NCBI GenBank assembly: GCA_900074745.1
Contig: LT598467.1
Span: 682,001-746,000 of the forward strand
Source of the DNA: Lachancea mirantina
Taxonomy: Eukaryota; Ascomycota; Saccharomycetes; Saccharomycetales; Saccharomycetaceae
DNA length: 64,000 nucleotides
Direction: 5' to 3'
Positions 20,676-31,200 of this stretch are shown here, piece after piece. The notes below the pieces were generated by a model. The model saw nothing but the letters and a program-made list of their open reading frames with translations, did not search any database and was not told where the DNA came from. Within the stretch, counting starts at the first letter, position 1, and every line of letters starts with the position of its first letter. The translations under genes were made by a program, and so were the position numbers.

Positions 20676-22400
20676 ATGAGCTATCAAGCCATTGGAGAAG
20701 ACGGACAGCCTTCGAGTGCTTCTAAATTGACAGCAAGGAGAAGAAAACTCGTTGTTCCCATTTTTGCCTTGTTAGGGTTGGTAGGATTACTGTCTGGTCT
20801 ACGTCTAGTGAGTACTAAAAAATATGAAAGTTGCTACAAATGCGAAACCTATGAGGCGATAGCACCCGCTTTCGACAAATCGTTGAACCAAATCCTCTAC
20901 AATGCTCACTACAAGGACGAACTCATTGAAAAACTTTCTGGAGCCATAAGAATACCTACAGAAATATACGATTGGACACCTCAACCATCCCAAGATTTGA
21001 AGGCATGGAAACAGTTCTTCAAATTCCATCAGTATCTCAATTCCACTTTCCCAACCCTTCATGATGTCGTTAGACTAGAGAAAATTGATCGTGTGGGACT
21101 GCTTTACACCTGGGAAGGGTCCAACCCGGACTTGAAGCCGTTATTGCTAATGGCGCATCAAGACGTTGTTCCTGTAGAGCCCGAGACGGTCAATAAATGG
21201 GCTCATCCTCCCTTTGGTGGCTATTATGACAGAGAGTCAGATATGATCTATGGCAGGGGTTCCGCTGACATTAAAATCTTGGTTATATCGCATTTAGAGG
21301 CCGTGGAGAAACTCATTAAGGATGGATTTAAGCCAAAACGTACAATTCTCATCTCTTTTGGATGCGATGAAGAGGCTAGTGGTAGCTGTGCAGGAAAAAT
21401 TGCAGAACACATCGAGGCAAGGTACGGTGCAGACAGTCTGTATGCAATTTTGGATGAAGGCGGAGGTGTTACTCAATTGCAAGAAAACGTTTTCTTGGGT
21501 GTTCCTGTCACTTCCGAGAAAGGATATCTTGACGCTGAAATAACTCTAAACACACCCGGAGGCCACTCTTCGGTTCCACCGGACCACACTTCTATTGGCG
21601 TGATAAGCGATCTTATCGTCTCCTTGGAAAGCGATATCGATCAGATCAAGATCGACCCAGGAAATCCTGCACTTTTTGGGCTAAGCTGCTATTTAGGCAA
21701 AGCCGACAAAGGAGACAAGAACTTGAAACGTCTGCTTGACAGTGGACGCTTGGTCGAATTTGGGAAAGAGATTGACAAGAATACTGAATTCAAGTATCTT
21801 TTTAAGAGTTCCCAGGCTATTGATATGATAGAGGGTGGAATTAAGGCCAATGCGCTACCGGAAACCGTCACCGCTTTGGTAAACAACCGAATTAGTCTGA
21901 CATCTTCCGTGAATAATACAGTAGAGCGCATTTTGAATCATATGAAGTCGAAGGCGCGGAGATTTGACGTGGGTATTAAGATAGTAGAGGGTAGAGACGC
22001 TTTAGAAGATCATGCTAAAGTGGTTATACCGCCCACTGACCATGGTCATTTTTTGCTCAGATTAATCGATGCTCTGGAACCTGCGCCAGTTTCTCCAACC
22101 GACGAAGTGGACGTTTGGAGAATTATGGCCGGCACCACCACCAACACATACCAACAATCTCTCTTTGGTGGTGCTGATAACACCGTTTTTGTATCCCCCT
22201 TCTTGGGAACTGGAAACACGGATACGAAATCGTTTTGGAATTTAACAAGAAACATTTACAGGTATTCCGGAGGTTTGATATCAGAAGGTGCCAACGAGCA
22301 TACCGTTGACGAAAAGAATAGTGGCAAGGCCTTAGTTTCTTCGGTGGCTTTTATGTATCAGTTCATTCCTAACACCGATCAATATTCTACGGAAAAATAA
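20676..22400 (+). CDS. CPS1: Vacuolar carboxypeptidase S (M20 zinc metallopeptidase)
   Basis: Carboxypeptidase S removes C-terminal residues from peptides in the vacuole lumen and supplies amino acids from peptide nitrogen. The 574-residue protein has a short cytosolic N terminus with Lys residues, then one membrane anchor (about residues 25-45, VVPIFALLGLVGLLSGL), and a lumenal M20 domain. Metal and catalytic residues are visible: H161 in MAHQDVVPVEP, bridging D198 in GRGSAD, and the pair E232-E233 in GCDEEASG. Length equals Cps1 (576). In S. cerevisiae CPS1 is YJL172W, so its place between USE1 and LSG1 is non-ancestral. It may be one of several CPS1 paralogs. Sorting through the multivesicular body pathway is inferred from the topology. 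Confidence 0.93.
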   Translation: MSYQAIGEDGQPSSASKLTARRRKLVVPIFALLGLVGLLSGLRLVSTKKYESCYKCETYEAIAPAFDKSLNQILYNAHYKDELIEKLSGAIRIPTEIYDWTPQPSQDLKAWKQFFKFHQYLNSTFPTLHDVVRLEKIDRVGLLYTWEGSNPDLKPLLLMAHQDVVPVEPETVNKWAHPPFGGYYDRESDMIYGRGSADIKILVISHLEAVEKLIKDGFKPKRTILISFGCDEEASGSCAGKIAEHIEARYGADSLYAILDEGGGVTQLQENVFLGVPVTSEKGYLDAEITLNTPGGHSSVPPDHTSIGVISDLIVSLESDIDQIKIDPGNPALFGLSCYLGKADKGDKNLKRLLDSGRLVEFGKEIDKNTEFKYLFKSSQAIDMIEGGIKANALPETVTALVNNRISLTSSVNNTVERILNHMKSKARRFDVGIKIVEGRDALEDHAKVVIPPTDHGHFLLRLIDALEPAPVSPTDEVDVWRIMAGTTTNTYQQSLFGGADNTVFVSPFLGTGNTDTKSFWNLTRNIYRYSGGLISEGANEHTVDEKNSGKALVSSVAFMYQFIPNTDQYSTEK

Positions 22401-23078
22401 GAGCTCAAAAGATTTGCGCCCACCTACTATCAAACTACGAACTGTAGGTTTCCAGTCGTTGTTAGCGAAAAGGGCATAAGGAATGTTCCTATTCTAGGCT
22501 ACTTGAGCTTACTTCGTCATGCGTGGAAGGCCAAAAATCGCGGCCTTTGCGAGAAAGATTCATTAACAAGAAAAACTCCTGAAACTGAAACAACCGCGAT
22601 AAAATAGCTTGAACATGTTGAAGTGTGTTAAGAGCCTTTTGGTTGAGAACCGGAAAAAACAATTTCTGATGGAAACCTCGTTTCATAGTGTCTGTTTTTA
22701 TTGCTAACAAGAGTGCCGGGTAATACGTTAATCTGTTGACTGGCCGATTTCAGGGCTCACCACTGATCATTGAGGGCTTCAAGCCCTTTAATCTCGGCTG
22801 GCCAAGCTCTTTTAATGTGGTTGTGAGCTTTATGTGAACCTAATGATATGCCATTAATAAGTTAAATAAATGCCCTTCTTTTATGTAATCAGCAAAAGTC
22901 ATAAATTGGATTGAACTATGAACCTGCGAAAAGAGCCAGTCGATAATTGCATCCTTTTTGATTTAAATTCCTCACATTGATAAGCTCATTATTTGTATAT
23001 GATCAGATGGCAATGAACGCTTTATCAAAATAGTGTCTTGTGAATGGGTAACAACGTTAAACGTTCGAAATTTATCGA
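22401..23078. other. Convergent spacer CPS1 / LSG1 with stem-loop
   Basis: This 678-base region between two 3' ends is long for convergent genes. It contains the imperfect inverted repeat listed below. No coding region is supported. Confidence 0.5.
22736..22805. repeat. Nested stem-loop, outer 12-bp arms and inner hairpin
   Basis: The outer arms TTGACTGGCCGA (22736-22747) and TCGGCTGGCCAA (22794-22805) pair with one mismatch and two G-U pairs as RNA. Inside, AGGGCT-TCA-AGCCCT (22773-22787) forms a perfect 6-bp hairpin. It could be a transcript end or part of a structured RNA. Confidence 0.5.
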
Positions 23079-25001
23079 TTACTCAACTGACATAAGTGCT
23101 TTTTTCATGCTTTTCTTGTTCTTTTTGTTGTGCTTCTTACTGCCCGATGCAACGTTATTGGACTTGTGAAATGGGCTCTTGAGTTGCCCTTGGACGCCAT
23201 TCATCTTGAAAAATTCCCTATCGAGATCGTCTGCAGCATTAAACAGAGCTGCTTGCTTACCACCATGGGTCACAGAAGTCGCTTCTTCAGCATCCGTCTT
23301 ACTTCCAATGTGACCAGCGAAGGTCAGTTTGCTTAGATCGCGCGATAAATCTACGACATCAATTCCCTTATGTTTCGCCGCTTCAGCCAACTGTTCTTGT
23401 CTACTCTGAGGTAATCTCTTAAACGTGTACAAGTCACAGTTGAACTCTTCGCACTCCTCTCTTGTATATGGCACATCGTCCTCCATATGGGGAGGTGGAT
23501 TCACGTATAACAATTTGCCGTTAACGTAATCTTTCAAAATATATCTGCTTGCTCGGGACTCATCAGCAGCACCAAAACCTTGCGTCATAAAACCACGGTT
23601 TCTGGCATATGCCGTTAAAAGCTCCTGCGCAGTTGGCACTCCCTCACCACCTTCCTCGATAGACCTCATTTGAATATGCAAACCGTAGACCGCTTCCAAA
23701 TAGAACTTTGGAATTCTTTCCGTGACCAGAGTGCAGGGTCCGATGAAGTCGCGCATTTGATCGATTGGAAGGACACCGTTACATACTAATTCACCTTTGT
23801 TGTATGCAAAATTTGGGAATACTAAGCCTGGACAGTCACAAAGCATGACGTTGTCGGACAGTTTTATTGTTTGAAAATGCTTTGTCTTACCAGGTGTAGA
23901 AGAAACAGACACTTTTTTGGCCCCAACAAGGGCATTGATAGTAGAGGATTTACCAACGTTTGGGTATCCAACAAGACCAATTTGAATCAACGACTCCTGA
24001 CCCTGTTTTGGACGATTCAGACTTTGAGACGGTGCTTTGGAGAGAAAGAGTTGCTCAAGTTGATCGATTTTCAAAATCTCAATCTTGGAAATGACCTCCT
24101 CATCGACTTCTTCTCCGTCCACTTCAAAAACTTCTTCTTCTTCGTCTTTATTAATGTAGTCCTCACCCAATTCCTTCTGTTTCTCAAGGATTTCATTGGC
24201 ACGCGCAGCAGAGAAAAATGTAAATGCAATGTTGCGCGACAAGAAATACTTGGCCCAGATAATGCGCTGTTTGCGCGTCAGCAAATCTGCTTTGTTGACC
24301 AAAAGCAAGTTTTGTTTACGCTCGTCCAACTCCTTGACGTAGTTTTCCAAATCAACGGAGCGGAAAAGTAACGGATCCCTGGCGTCGACGATTTGCACCA
24401 CCAAATCCGATCTCTCAACCACTCTCCACAACTGTCTCCAGACTTCGATGTTTCTCTCGAAGGGCGTCAAAAGCAGATCCTCATCGTTTTCCTGTAAAAC
24501 CGCGAGGGTTCGTCTCCAGTCCAAAAAGGCTTCCTTTTCCAAACGTTCCAGTTGAAAGCGGGTCATTTCCTCGCTCCATTGCGGCCTTCTGGGCACAATC
24601 AGGTTGGAAGCATTCTGCCGTTGTTTTTCGTTAAGTTCTCTTTTTCTCGAGTTGGTCAAGGAAAATCCTTGCGATTTGGCACTATCGACACCTGCGTCCA
24701 TCCGAATAATCTTGACACTGGAATGCTTATCTGCGGTGAAATCTTTGTCAGCAAGCTCTGCGGTACTCAGAAACTCGTCTAACGCCGATTCCTGCGTCAC
24801 AGATCGTAGTTTCACCCAGTTTGCCTCATGTTTGTCCGTTGTAAATCTGAGTTCACCATCTGGTAGAATTTCTACCTCGTTTTCCTTTTGTCGAGCGTGT
24901 CTGATAGCTCGTCCTAGACCAATCTCATTTTTATTTTTACGCTGAATAGGCTTGGGACCCTTTGGCGCCTTCCACTTCTTTGGAGCTTCCTTCTGTGGCA
25001 T
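23079..25001 (-). CDS. LSG1: Large-subunit GTPase that releases Nmd3 from pre-60S ribosomes
   Basis: Lsg1 is a cytosolic GTPase required for a last step of 60S maturation, the release of the export adaptor Nmd3. The 640-residue protein has exactly the length of S. cerevisiae Lsg1 and shows the circularly permuted GTPase order. The G4 motif NKAD (236-239) comes before the G1 loop GYPNVGKS (345-352) and G3 DCPG (389-392). An acidic insertion lies at about 285-305, and the C terminus is basic (KKHNKKNKKSMKKA). It sits at the YGL099W position. A good RRPE and a one-mismatch PAC lie upstream, fitting ribosome biogenesis control. Confidence 0.97.
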   Translation of the reverse strand: MPQKEAPKKWKAPKGPKPIQRKNKNEIGLGRAIRHARQKENEVEILPDGELRFTTDKHEANWVKLRSVTQESALDEFLSTAELADKDFTADKHSSVKIIRMDAGVDSAKSQGFSLTNSRKRELNEKQRQNASNLIVPRRPQWSEEMTRFQLERLEKEAFLDWRRTLAVLQENDEDLLLTPFERNIEVWRQLWRVVERSDLVVQIVDARDPLLFRSVDLENYVKELDERKQNLLLVNKADLLTRKQRIIWAKYFLSRNIAFTFFSAARANEILEKQKELGEDYINKDEEEEVFEVDGEEVDEEVISKIEILKIDQLEQLFLSKAPSQSLNRPKQGQESLIQIGLVGYPNVGKSSTINALVGAKKVSVSSTPGKTKHFQTIKLSDNVMLCDCPGLVFPNFAYNKGELVCNGVLPIDQMRDFIGPCTLVTERIPKFYLEAVYGLHIQMRSIEEGGEGVPTAQELLTAYARNRGFMTQGFGAADESRASRYILKDYVNGKLLYVNPPPHMEDDVPYTREECEEFNCDLYTFKRLPQSRQEQLAEAAKHKGIDVVDLSRDLSKLTFAGHIGSKTDAEEATSVTHGGKQAALFNAADDLDREFFKMNGVQGQLKSPFHKSNNVASGSKKHNKKNKKSMKKALMSVE

Positions 25002-25815
25002 ATCTCTTGGGTTTATAGTCTCTTTATATTCCTAAGAGATGAGCTTGCCAATTCTTAGAAATCTACAAAATTTTTCTACTTTTTTTCATCAGAGATATCC
25101 ATAAGAAAGCTCTATGACAGATTACCGAGAGAAGGACAACGGCTTGGGCAAGGTCCTGAATTGGGCCCCAGGATGAAATGGCCGAATGCAATAGACAATT
25201 ATTTATAAATCTGCTCAAGCCAAAATCATGTATTAAATTTCTGTGTTTTCTTATTGCTTTGAAATTGTTGTAATAGCTTTATAGCAAGAAACTGTTATTA
25301 ACCTTCGTTATGAACAGTTAAGAACTGACATTTTCAAGAGATTCCCAAGGTATTTCCAAAGCTACTCTTTGAGGCGAATTTAATGTTTAAAACTAACTAT
25401 TTAATTTTTACGGATACGAGCAAGGATTGAACCAAGAGTGGTCAGAAGAGTTAACAAAAAACTACACTTGGAAGTAGACAAACGAGGTACAAAACAGTAT
25501 CAACTGAAGCCGAAAGCTTGTTCCTGTACCCCTGCCAAGTTAATGTTGCATCAAGTTCATTTGCCACTTTGATCAGGGTTGATACCCTTTACATGATTGC
25601 TACTCAGAGATATCACATGCAAGGAACTCTAAGGACGGCCCTTAAAAGGGTGATGCAGTGATGCAACCGCGAGGATCAATTGCAAAAGAAACCTCACATC
25701 CCTGAGCCAGCATCATGAGAGTCTCATTGTTTAAATGCAAGCAAAATAGGTCGCCATTCAGATAGAACAGCTCAACCTCGCCTAACCTCGTCTAAATAGG
25801 TTCATTTAAGCAACG
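25002..25815. other. Divergent spacer LSG1 / YKL107W-like
   Basis: This 814-base spacer holds LSG1 promoter elements: a PAC-like GAGATGAG at 25036-25043 and an RRPE AAAATTTTT at 25067-25075. A small direct repeat AACCTCGYCT (25774-25783, 25784-25793) lies just before the reductase start. A GGTTCAATCC stretch on the minus strand near 25430 is not part of a tRNA. No gene is seen. Confidence 0.5.
25067..25075 (-). promoter_or_regulatory. RRPE element upstream of LSG1
   Basis: AAAATTTTT lies 66 bases upstream of the LSG1 ATG, with the PAC-like GAGATGAG (one mismatch) between the two. This combination is typical of ribosome biogenesis genes. Confidence 0.5.
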
Positions 25816-26706
25816 ATGGCCAGAGATAAGAGTGTAACGTGGAAAAAAGTCGACCCCGACACAGTTGATTTAAAGTCCTGTAAGGCTGCCATTGTGGGTG
25901 GAACTGGTGGTTTAGGACGTGCTTTGGCAAGATATCTCGTTAGCAGAGGCGCTGTGGTTACTGTAGTGGGACAGACATTTCGGGATGCAGATATTAAGGG
26001 TTTAAGTTTCATCAAAGCCGACCTGGGACTCGTGAGTGAGGCCAAGAGAATCGCATCTGAATTGCCAGCTGAGGAGTTGGACCTGGTGGTTTTCACTACG
26101 GGCATCATCGCTGCCCCGGCTCGGCAAGTAACGTCGGAAGGTATCGAGAAAGACATGGCAGTAAGCTATTTGAGCAGATATGTCATTTTGAGAGGCATTG
26201 CCGATCGACTTGGCAAAGGAAGACTGAGTGACACTGCTCTAGCCAGACCTCGCGTTTTCATTACCGGGTATCCAGGCGCAAATAATTTAGGCGATCCTGA
26301 GGATTTGAATGCTGACAAGAAACCCTATAAGGCTTTCGGTGCTCATATGAATACAGTGGCCGCAAATGAGGCCTTAACTCTGGACTCGGCCCAGAGGTAC
26401 CCCGGTTTGAACATTTTTGGGCTAAATCCTGGCTTGGTGAAAACAAACATTCGCGATAACTTTTTGGGCCAAAACTCCTGGAAGTCGTCTATCGTCGAAT
26501 TTTTCGTCGGATGGCTTTGTCAATCTCCAGAAGCATACGCTAGAAATATAGGTCCTCTTCTTGTAACTCCCGAACTCGAATCCAAGAGCGGTGCCATTTT
26601 TGACAATAAGGGCAATGCAATTTTGGCGTCTCAAGGGTTCACGAAAGAACTTACTGGTAAATTCATGCAATCAACTGAAAAGTTGCTGGAAGAGCATGGT
26701 AACTGA
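25816..26706 (+). CDS. YKL107W: Short-chain dehydrogenase/reductase, YKL107W type
   Basis: This 296-residue protein has a Rossmann fold with the dinucleotide motif GGTGGLG at residues 28-34. It closely follows S. cerevisiae YKL107W as I remember it, sharing VVGQTFRD, KDMAVSYLSRY, HMNTVAANE and FGLNPGLVKTNIR. YKL107W has been reported to reduce small aldehydes such as acetaldehyde with NADH. The usual YxxxK catalytic pair is not visible: the matching segment reads YKAFGAHMNT (171-180) with no lysine at the expected spacing, and YKL107W shares this. The catalytic mechanism is therefore unclear. The gene stands in a non-ancestral position between LSG1 and DPH7. Confidence 0.88.
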   Translation: MARDKSVTWKKVDPDTVDLKSCKAAIVGGTGGLGRALARYLVSRGAVVTVVGQTFRDADIKGLSFIKADLGLVSEAKRIASELPAEELDLVVFTTGIIAAPARQVTSEGIEKDMAVSYLSRYVILRGIADRLGKGRLSDTALARPRVFITGYPGANNLGDPEDLNADKKPYKAFGAHMNTVAANEALTLDSAQRYPGLNIFGLNPGLVKTNIRDNFLGQNSWKSSIVEFFVGWLCQSPEAYARNIGPLLVTPELESKSGAIFDNKGNAILASQGFTKELTGKFMQSTEKLLEEHGN

Positions 26707-26887
26707 AATGCTTTCTTTTGTATTAGGTTAATTATGGCTACAACGAACTCAATATGATGGTTAGGTATGTGTTTCCTATAAATAGGGATCGATCGCCTGT
26801 TGGCTGTCAGCTGTTATATAACGGCTTTCTAAAGACGTTCTGTGAAATTTTTGTGGAGCGTTGCTACGAAGAACTCGGAAGAAAGTT

Positions 26888-28012
26888 TCATATGTCCCAT
26901 AATTGTAGGGAACAGTCGTAAAAAGAGCAGGTCGCTGCGAATCTTTTGCCCCAATCTCCACCGTAGCACATAGATTCATGCCCTTTCTTCATATTTCTGA
27001 TCTCTTGAATTTCGTCGTCATATACTCTGACCACTTTGGCGCCGTTGTACATGCAACATACCAGCAATTCATTAGCAGAAGGGTCGATGAGATTTCGAGG
27101 TGACTCTGCGAACCTCCACACGCCTCCACCTAAGCACTTCTCACGCTTCCCGGCGGGCGGAACGTTCACGCCTGGATAGATTTCGTCGCCGAGCATTCTC
27201 AAGTCCAAATCTCTCATGTTGTCATCGTAAGAACCCGTTAAAATGCTAGTTGGTTTGTTTGCGCGAAAGGTCTCCGTGCTCGACTTGATCGCAACAACAC
27301 CTGCGCCATGTATTCTCCCGTTAGACCAGATAACATTCGCTGTGCGAAGATCATGCGCTTGCAAGACAGAATCGTCACCTCCAGTGAATACGACATTTTG
27401 TAAAGGATGTAAATAGCCAAATTCGCCTGTCCAGCATTCCAATGAGTGACCGGAAGTCAAAGCAGGAGTTGTGTCTTCTACAGCAAAGGTGTCTTTTCCT
27501 TGGACTTTGTACGTTGATGAATCCACGCTATCATAGTGATCAGTCACTGCGTTCAGTGAGAAAGTGACACCTTCACGTAGCACATTAACAACCTTAGACT
27601 CACCAGACGTGCCCGTCACCAGAATCGACTCACAGTTGTTTGGTGAAAAATGTAGTGACGAAACCAGCACGTCTGGGTCGAAAATTTGGATATTGCAAAT
27701 CTCCTCCAGTTCAATGCCATCCGCCGTAACAAGTATACGCCAGAGAGTCAAATTTCCCGTCGAATGCCCAGTTGCCACTAATGTGTCAAGATGAGGCGAA
27801 AGCTTCAAATCCAAAATAGCACCATAAGTGCTATAACTTCCTATTGATGTCAATTCGCGGTCATAGACATCAATAGAACCAGTGCGATGCCCAGTAGACT
27901 TATTCAGATCATAGGTTCCCACAAGCAAGAAATTATCCCTAAAAATCCGTAGACAGCATGGCGGGTGGCTTGTGGTTATTTTGGCACATGAATTGATCCC
28001 TGGAACCTCCAT
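26888..28012 (-). CDS. DPH7: Diphthine methylesterase, WD40 (diphthamide synthesis)
   Basis: Dph7 (RRT2, YBR246W) demethylates methylated diphthine on elongation factor 2 and so allows the last amidation step to diphthamide. The 374-residue protein is a WD40 propeller with repeats such as VFTGGDDSVLQAHDLR, ILTGSYDDNMRDLDLR and CSFYDCSLQLWDI at the C terminus. The motif GHESMCYGGDW, shared by the family, lies near residue 345. S. cerevisiae Dph7 has 387 residues. It sits next to ISW1, as in S. cerevisiae, and shares with it a 191-base divergent promoter carrying a PAC element, which fits a translation-related role. Confidence 0.93.
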   Translation of the reverse strand: MEVPGINSCAKITTSHPPCCLRIFRDNFLLVGTYDLNKSTGHRTGSIDVYDRELTSIGSYSTYGAILDLKLSPHLDTLVATGHSTGNLTLWRILVTADGIELEEICNIQIFDPDVLVSSLHFSPNNCESILVTGTSGESKVVNVLREGVTFSLNAVTDHYDSVDSSTYKVQGKDTFAVEDTTPALTSGHSLECWTGEFGYLHPLQNVVFTGGDDSVLQAHDLRTANVIWSNGRIHGAGVVAIKSSTETFRANKPTSILTGSYDDNMRDLDLRMLGDEIYPGVNVPPAGKREKCLGGGVWRFAESPRNLIDPSANELLVCCMYNGAKVVRVYDDEIQEIRNMKKGHESMCYGGDWGKRFAATCSFYDCSLQLWDI

Positions 28013-28041
28013 CTTATAAGGTTCACACCACCAGTAAATGC

Positions 28042-28049
28042 GCGATGAG
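28042..28049 (+). promoter_or_regulatory. PAC element (GCGATGAG) in DPH7/ISW1 promoter
   Basis: A perfect PAC core lies 30 bases upstream of the DPH7 ATG and 154 bases before the ISW1 ATG. Closeness suggests it serves DPH7. Confidence 0.55.
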
Positions 28050-28203
28050 CTCTACTTGAAGTGCTCATTCTTCCAAATCAAAGAGCGATCGTTAGAAGTT
28101 ACATGAAAACAAAGCTTCGTGGAATCATCAGAGGAACCAAGTCTGAAGCTTTCTCCAAAAACCGAGGAAGAGGCGTTCAATTGAGCTAGAAGGTTTGCCA
28201 GAA

Positions 28204-31200
28204 ATGGACGATCCGATTTATATCGAAAAGTTGAAACCATTCCAGGAGGGTGTTCCTGATGGTGATCCCGAAAACAATAAGAAACGTTACCTGGTCAAAG
28301 ATCCAAAAAAACACTCTTTTGATTTAGAAAAGACTATTAAACGCTTTGAGCATTTACTTAACTTGAGTGGATTATTCAGGCACTTTATTGAGAGGAAAGC
28401 CGCGAAAGATGAGAAGTTCAACAAGGTTTTACAGATTCTTGACGATCCGTCGTCGCGCAAAGGTTCCAAATCGCGCTCGCATCAAGACAAGAGAAGGCGA
28501 AAGACGGAGACAGAGGAAGACGCCGAGCTTATGAAGGATGAAGAGGATGAGGGAAGTGAAGATATTGAGTTTCAGTTCAGGGAGTCCCCGCCTTTCGTGA
28601 ACGGTAAATTGAGGCCATATCAAGTGCAAGGTGTGAACTGGCTGGTGGCGCTTCATAGAAATCATCTTGCGGGAATCTTAGCAGATGAGATGGGACTTGG
28701 TAAAACGCTCCAAACCATCTCTTTTTTAGGGTATCTGCGTTACATTGAGAAGCAGCGGGGCCCTTTCCTTGTCATTGCTCCAAAATCCACTTTAACCAAT
28801 TGGTCAAGAGAATTCGATCGTTGGACACCTGAGGTAAAGGCATTCATTTTACAAGGGACTAAGGAGGAAAGAGCTGAGTTGATATCAGATAGATTGCTAC
28901 CTTGCGACTTTGATGTTGTCATCGCCTCCTATGAAGTCATTATCAGGGAAAAGTCCTCCTTCAAAAAGATTGACTGGGAGTATATCGTTATTGATGAAGC
29001 GCATAGAATCAAGAATGAGGAGTCAATGCTTTCACAAGTTTTGCGAGAGTTTTACTCTCGAAACCGGCTGTTGATCACAGGTACGCCTCTTCAAAACAAT
29101 CTACATGAATTATGGGCTTTGCTAAACTTTCTCTTGCCTGATATTTTTGCCGATTCTGAGGCTTTTGATGACTGGTTTTCAGCCGAGACAAGCGAAGAAG
29201 ACAAGGAGGTGATTGTCAAGCAACTTCACACTATTCTACAGCCATTTTTGCTTCGCAGAATAAAGAATGATGTAGAAAAGTCACTATTGCCAAAAAAAGA
29301 GTTGAACTTGTATGTTGGTATGTCTTCAATGCAAAGAAAATGGTATCGTCAAATATTAGAAAAAGATATTGATGCTGTCAATGGCTCTAATGGTGTGAAA
29401 GAGTCAAAGACCAGACTTCTCAACATCGTTATGCAACTCAGAAAGTGCTGCAACCATCCCTATTTATTCGATGGGGCTGAGCCGGGGCCACCTTATACCA
29501 CAGATGAGCATTTAGTCTACAATTCAGCCAAACTCAAAGTATTAGACACATTGCTCCAAAAAGTCAAGGCAGAAGGCTCTCGAGTGTTGATTTTCAGTCA
29601 AATGTCCAGAGTGCTTGATATTCTTGAGGATTATTGCTACTTCCGAGATTACGCATATTGTAGAATAGATGGTTCGACGGCACATGAAGACAGAATCGAA
29701 GCAATTGACCAATACAATGCTCCAGACTCCAAGAAGTTTATTTTTCTTTTGACCACGCGTGCTGGTGGTTTAGGAATTAATCTGACTACCGCAGATGTCG
29801 TGGTATTGTATGACTCTGATTGGAATCCCCAAGCGGATTTGCAAGCAATGGATCGAGCCCATAGAATTGGTCAAAAGAAACAGGTTAAAGTTTTCAGGAT
29901 GGTAACCGATAATTCGGTAGAGGAAAAGATTCTAGAAAGGGCTACTCAGAAGCTGAGATTGGATCAACTTGTTATTCAGCAGGGAAGAAATACGGGCGGC
30001 GTGAAAGAGGCGAAGAAAAACGATAATAAGGATGCTTTGTTGTCTATGATTCAACACGGTGCCGCCGATGTTTTCAACCATCCCAGTGGCACTCCAAGCA
30101 CGACAGGAACACCTCAACCTGTAAATGACAACGAAAAAGGTGATGCTATTGATCTTGACACGCTTTTAACTATGTCGGAGGACAAGACTAAATCTTTGTA
30201 TCGAAAATACAACGCTCTAGGGTTGGATGATTTGCAAAAGTTCAATCAGGATTCAGCTTACGAATGGGATGGACAAGACTTTAAAAAAAAAGTGAATAAG
30301 GACGTCATAAGTCCTACATGGATACACCCTACCAAGAGAGAGCGCAAGGAGAATTATAACATTGATGGGTATTATAAAGATGTTTTGAATCCTGGAAGAT
30401 CTACTACACCTGCTCAGCCCAAAATGCCAAGACCACAGCCTTTCAACAGCCACCAGCTTTTGTCACCGGAGCTCAAGATTTTTTACGAGAAGGAAAGAAT
30501 GTGGAATGCAAAGAAGTCGAGCTATGTTCCAACTATGGAAGATGTCAAGACGACTTATGGTGAAGTTGACAATGAAGAGGAAAAGAAAACCAAATTGCAA
30601 CTTCTCATATTAGCTGTCGCCAATGCACAGCCACTGACAGAAGAAGAAGAGAAGAGAAAGGCCGCCCTTGAGGCAGAAGGTTTTACGAATTGGAACAAGC
30701 TTGACTTTAGAAAGTTTATTACTGCATGCGGCAAATACGGAAGAAACTCTATCAAAGCGATCGCTTCCGAGTTCATTCCCTTAAAAACCGAGGAAGAAGT
30801 ACGCCAATATGCAAAAGCGTTTTGGGCCAACATTCAAAGAGTCGAGGACTACGAAAAGTATTTGAAAAGTATCGAAGCAGAGGAGGAAAGATTGAGACGT
30901 GTGAAGTTGCAACAAGAAGCTCTGCGGAGAAAGATATCTCAGTGCAGCAATCCTCTTTTCGATCTAACGCTAAAGCATCCTCCTTCCAACAGCAACAAGA
31001 GGGTGTTTTCCGAAGAAGAAGACCGTTTCCTACTTATCATGCTTTTCAAGTACGGAATCGACAGAGGGAATGTTTATGAGCTAATCCGCGACGAAATCAG
31101 AGAATCTCCGCTATTTGAGATGGACTTTTTCTTTCAAAGCAGGACGCCAAATGAATTGAACAGGAGAGCCATAACGCTTTTGCAATGCTTGGAAAAAGAG

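Noticed and set aside
25420-25440. GGTTCAATCC on the minus strand, like a tRNA B box
   Set aside because: The flanking bases do not form a T-arm stem and there is no acceptor or anticodon arm, so no tRNA.
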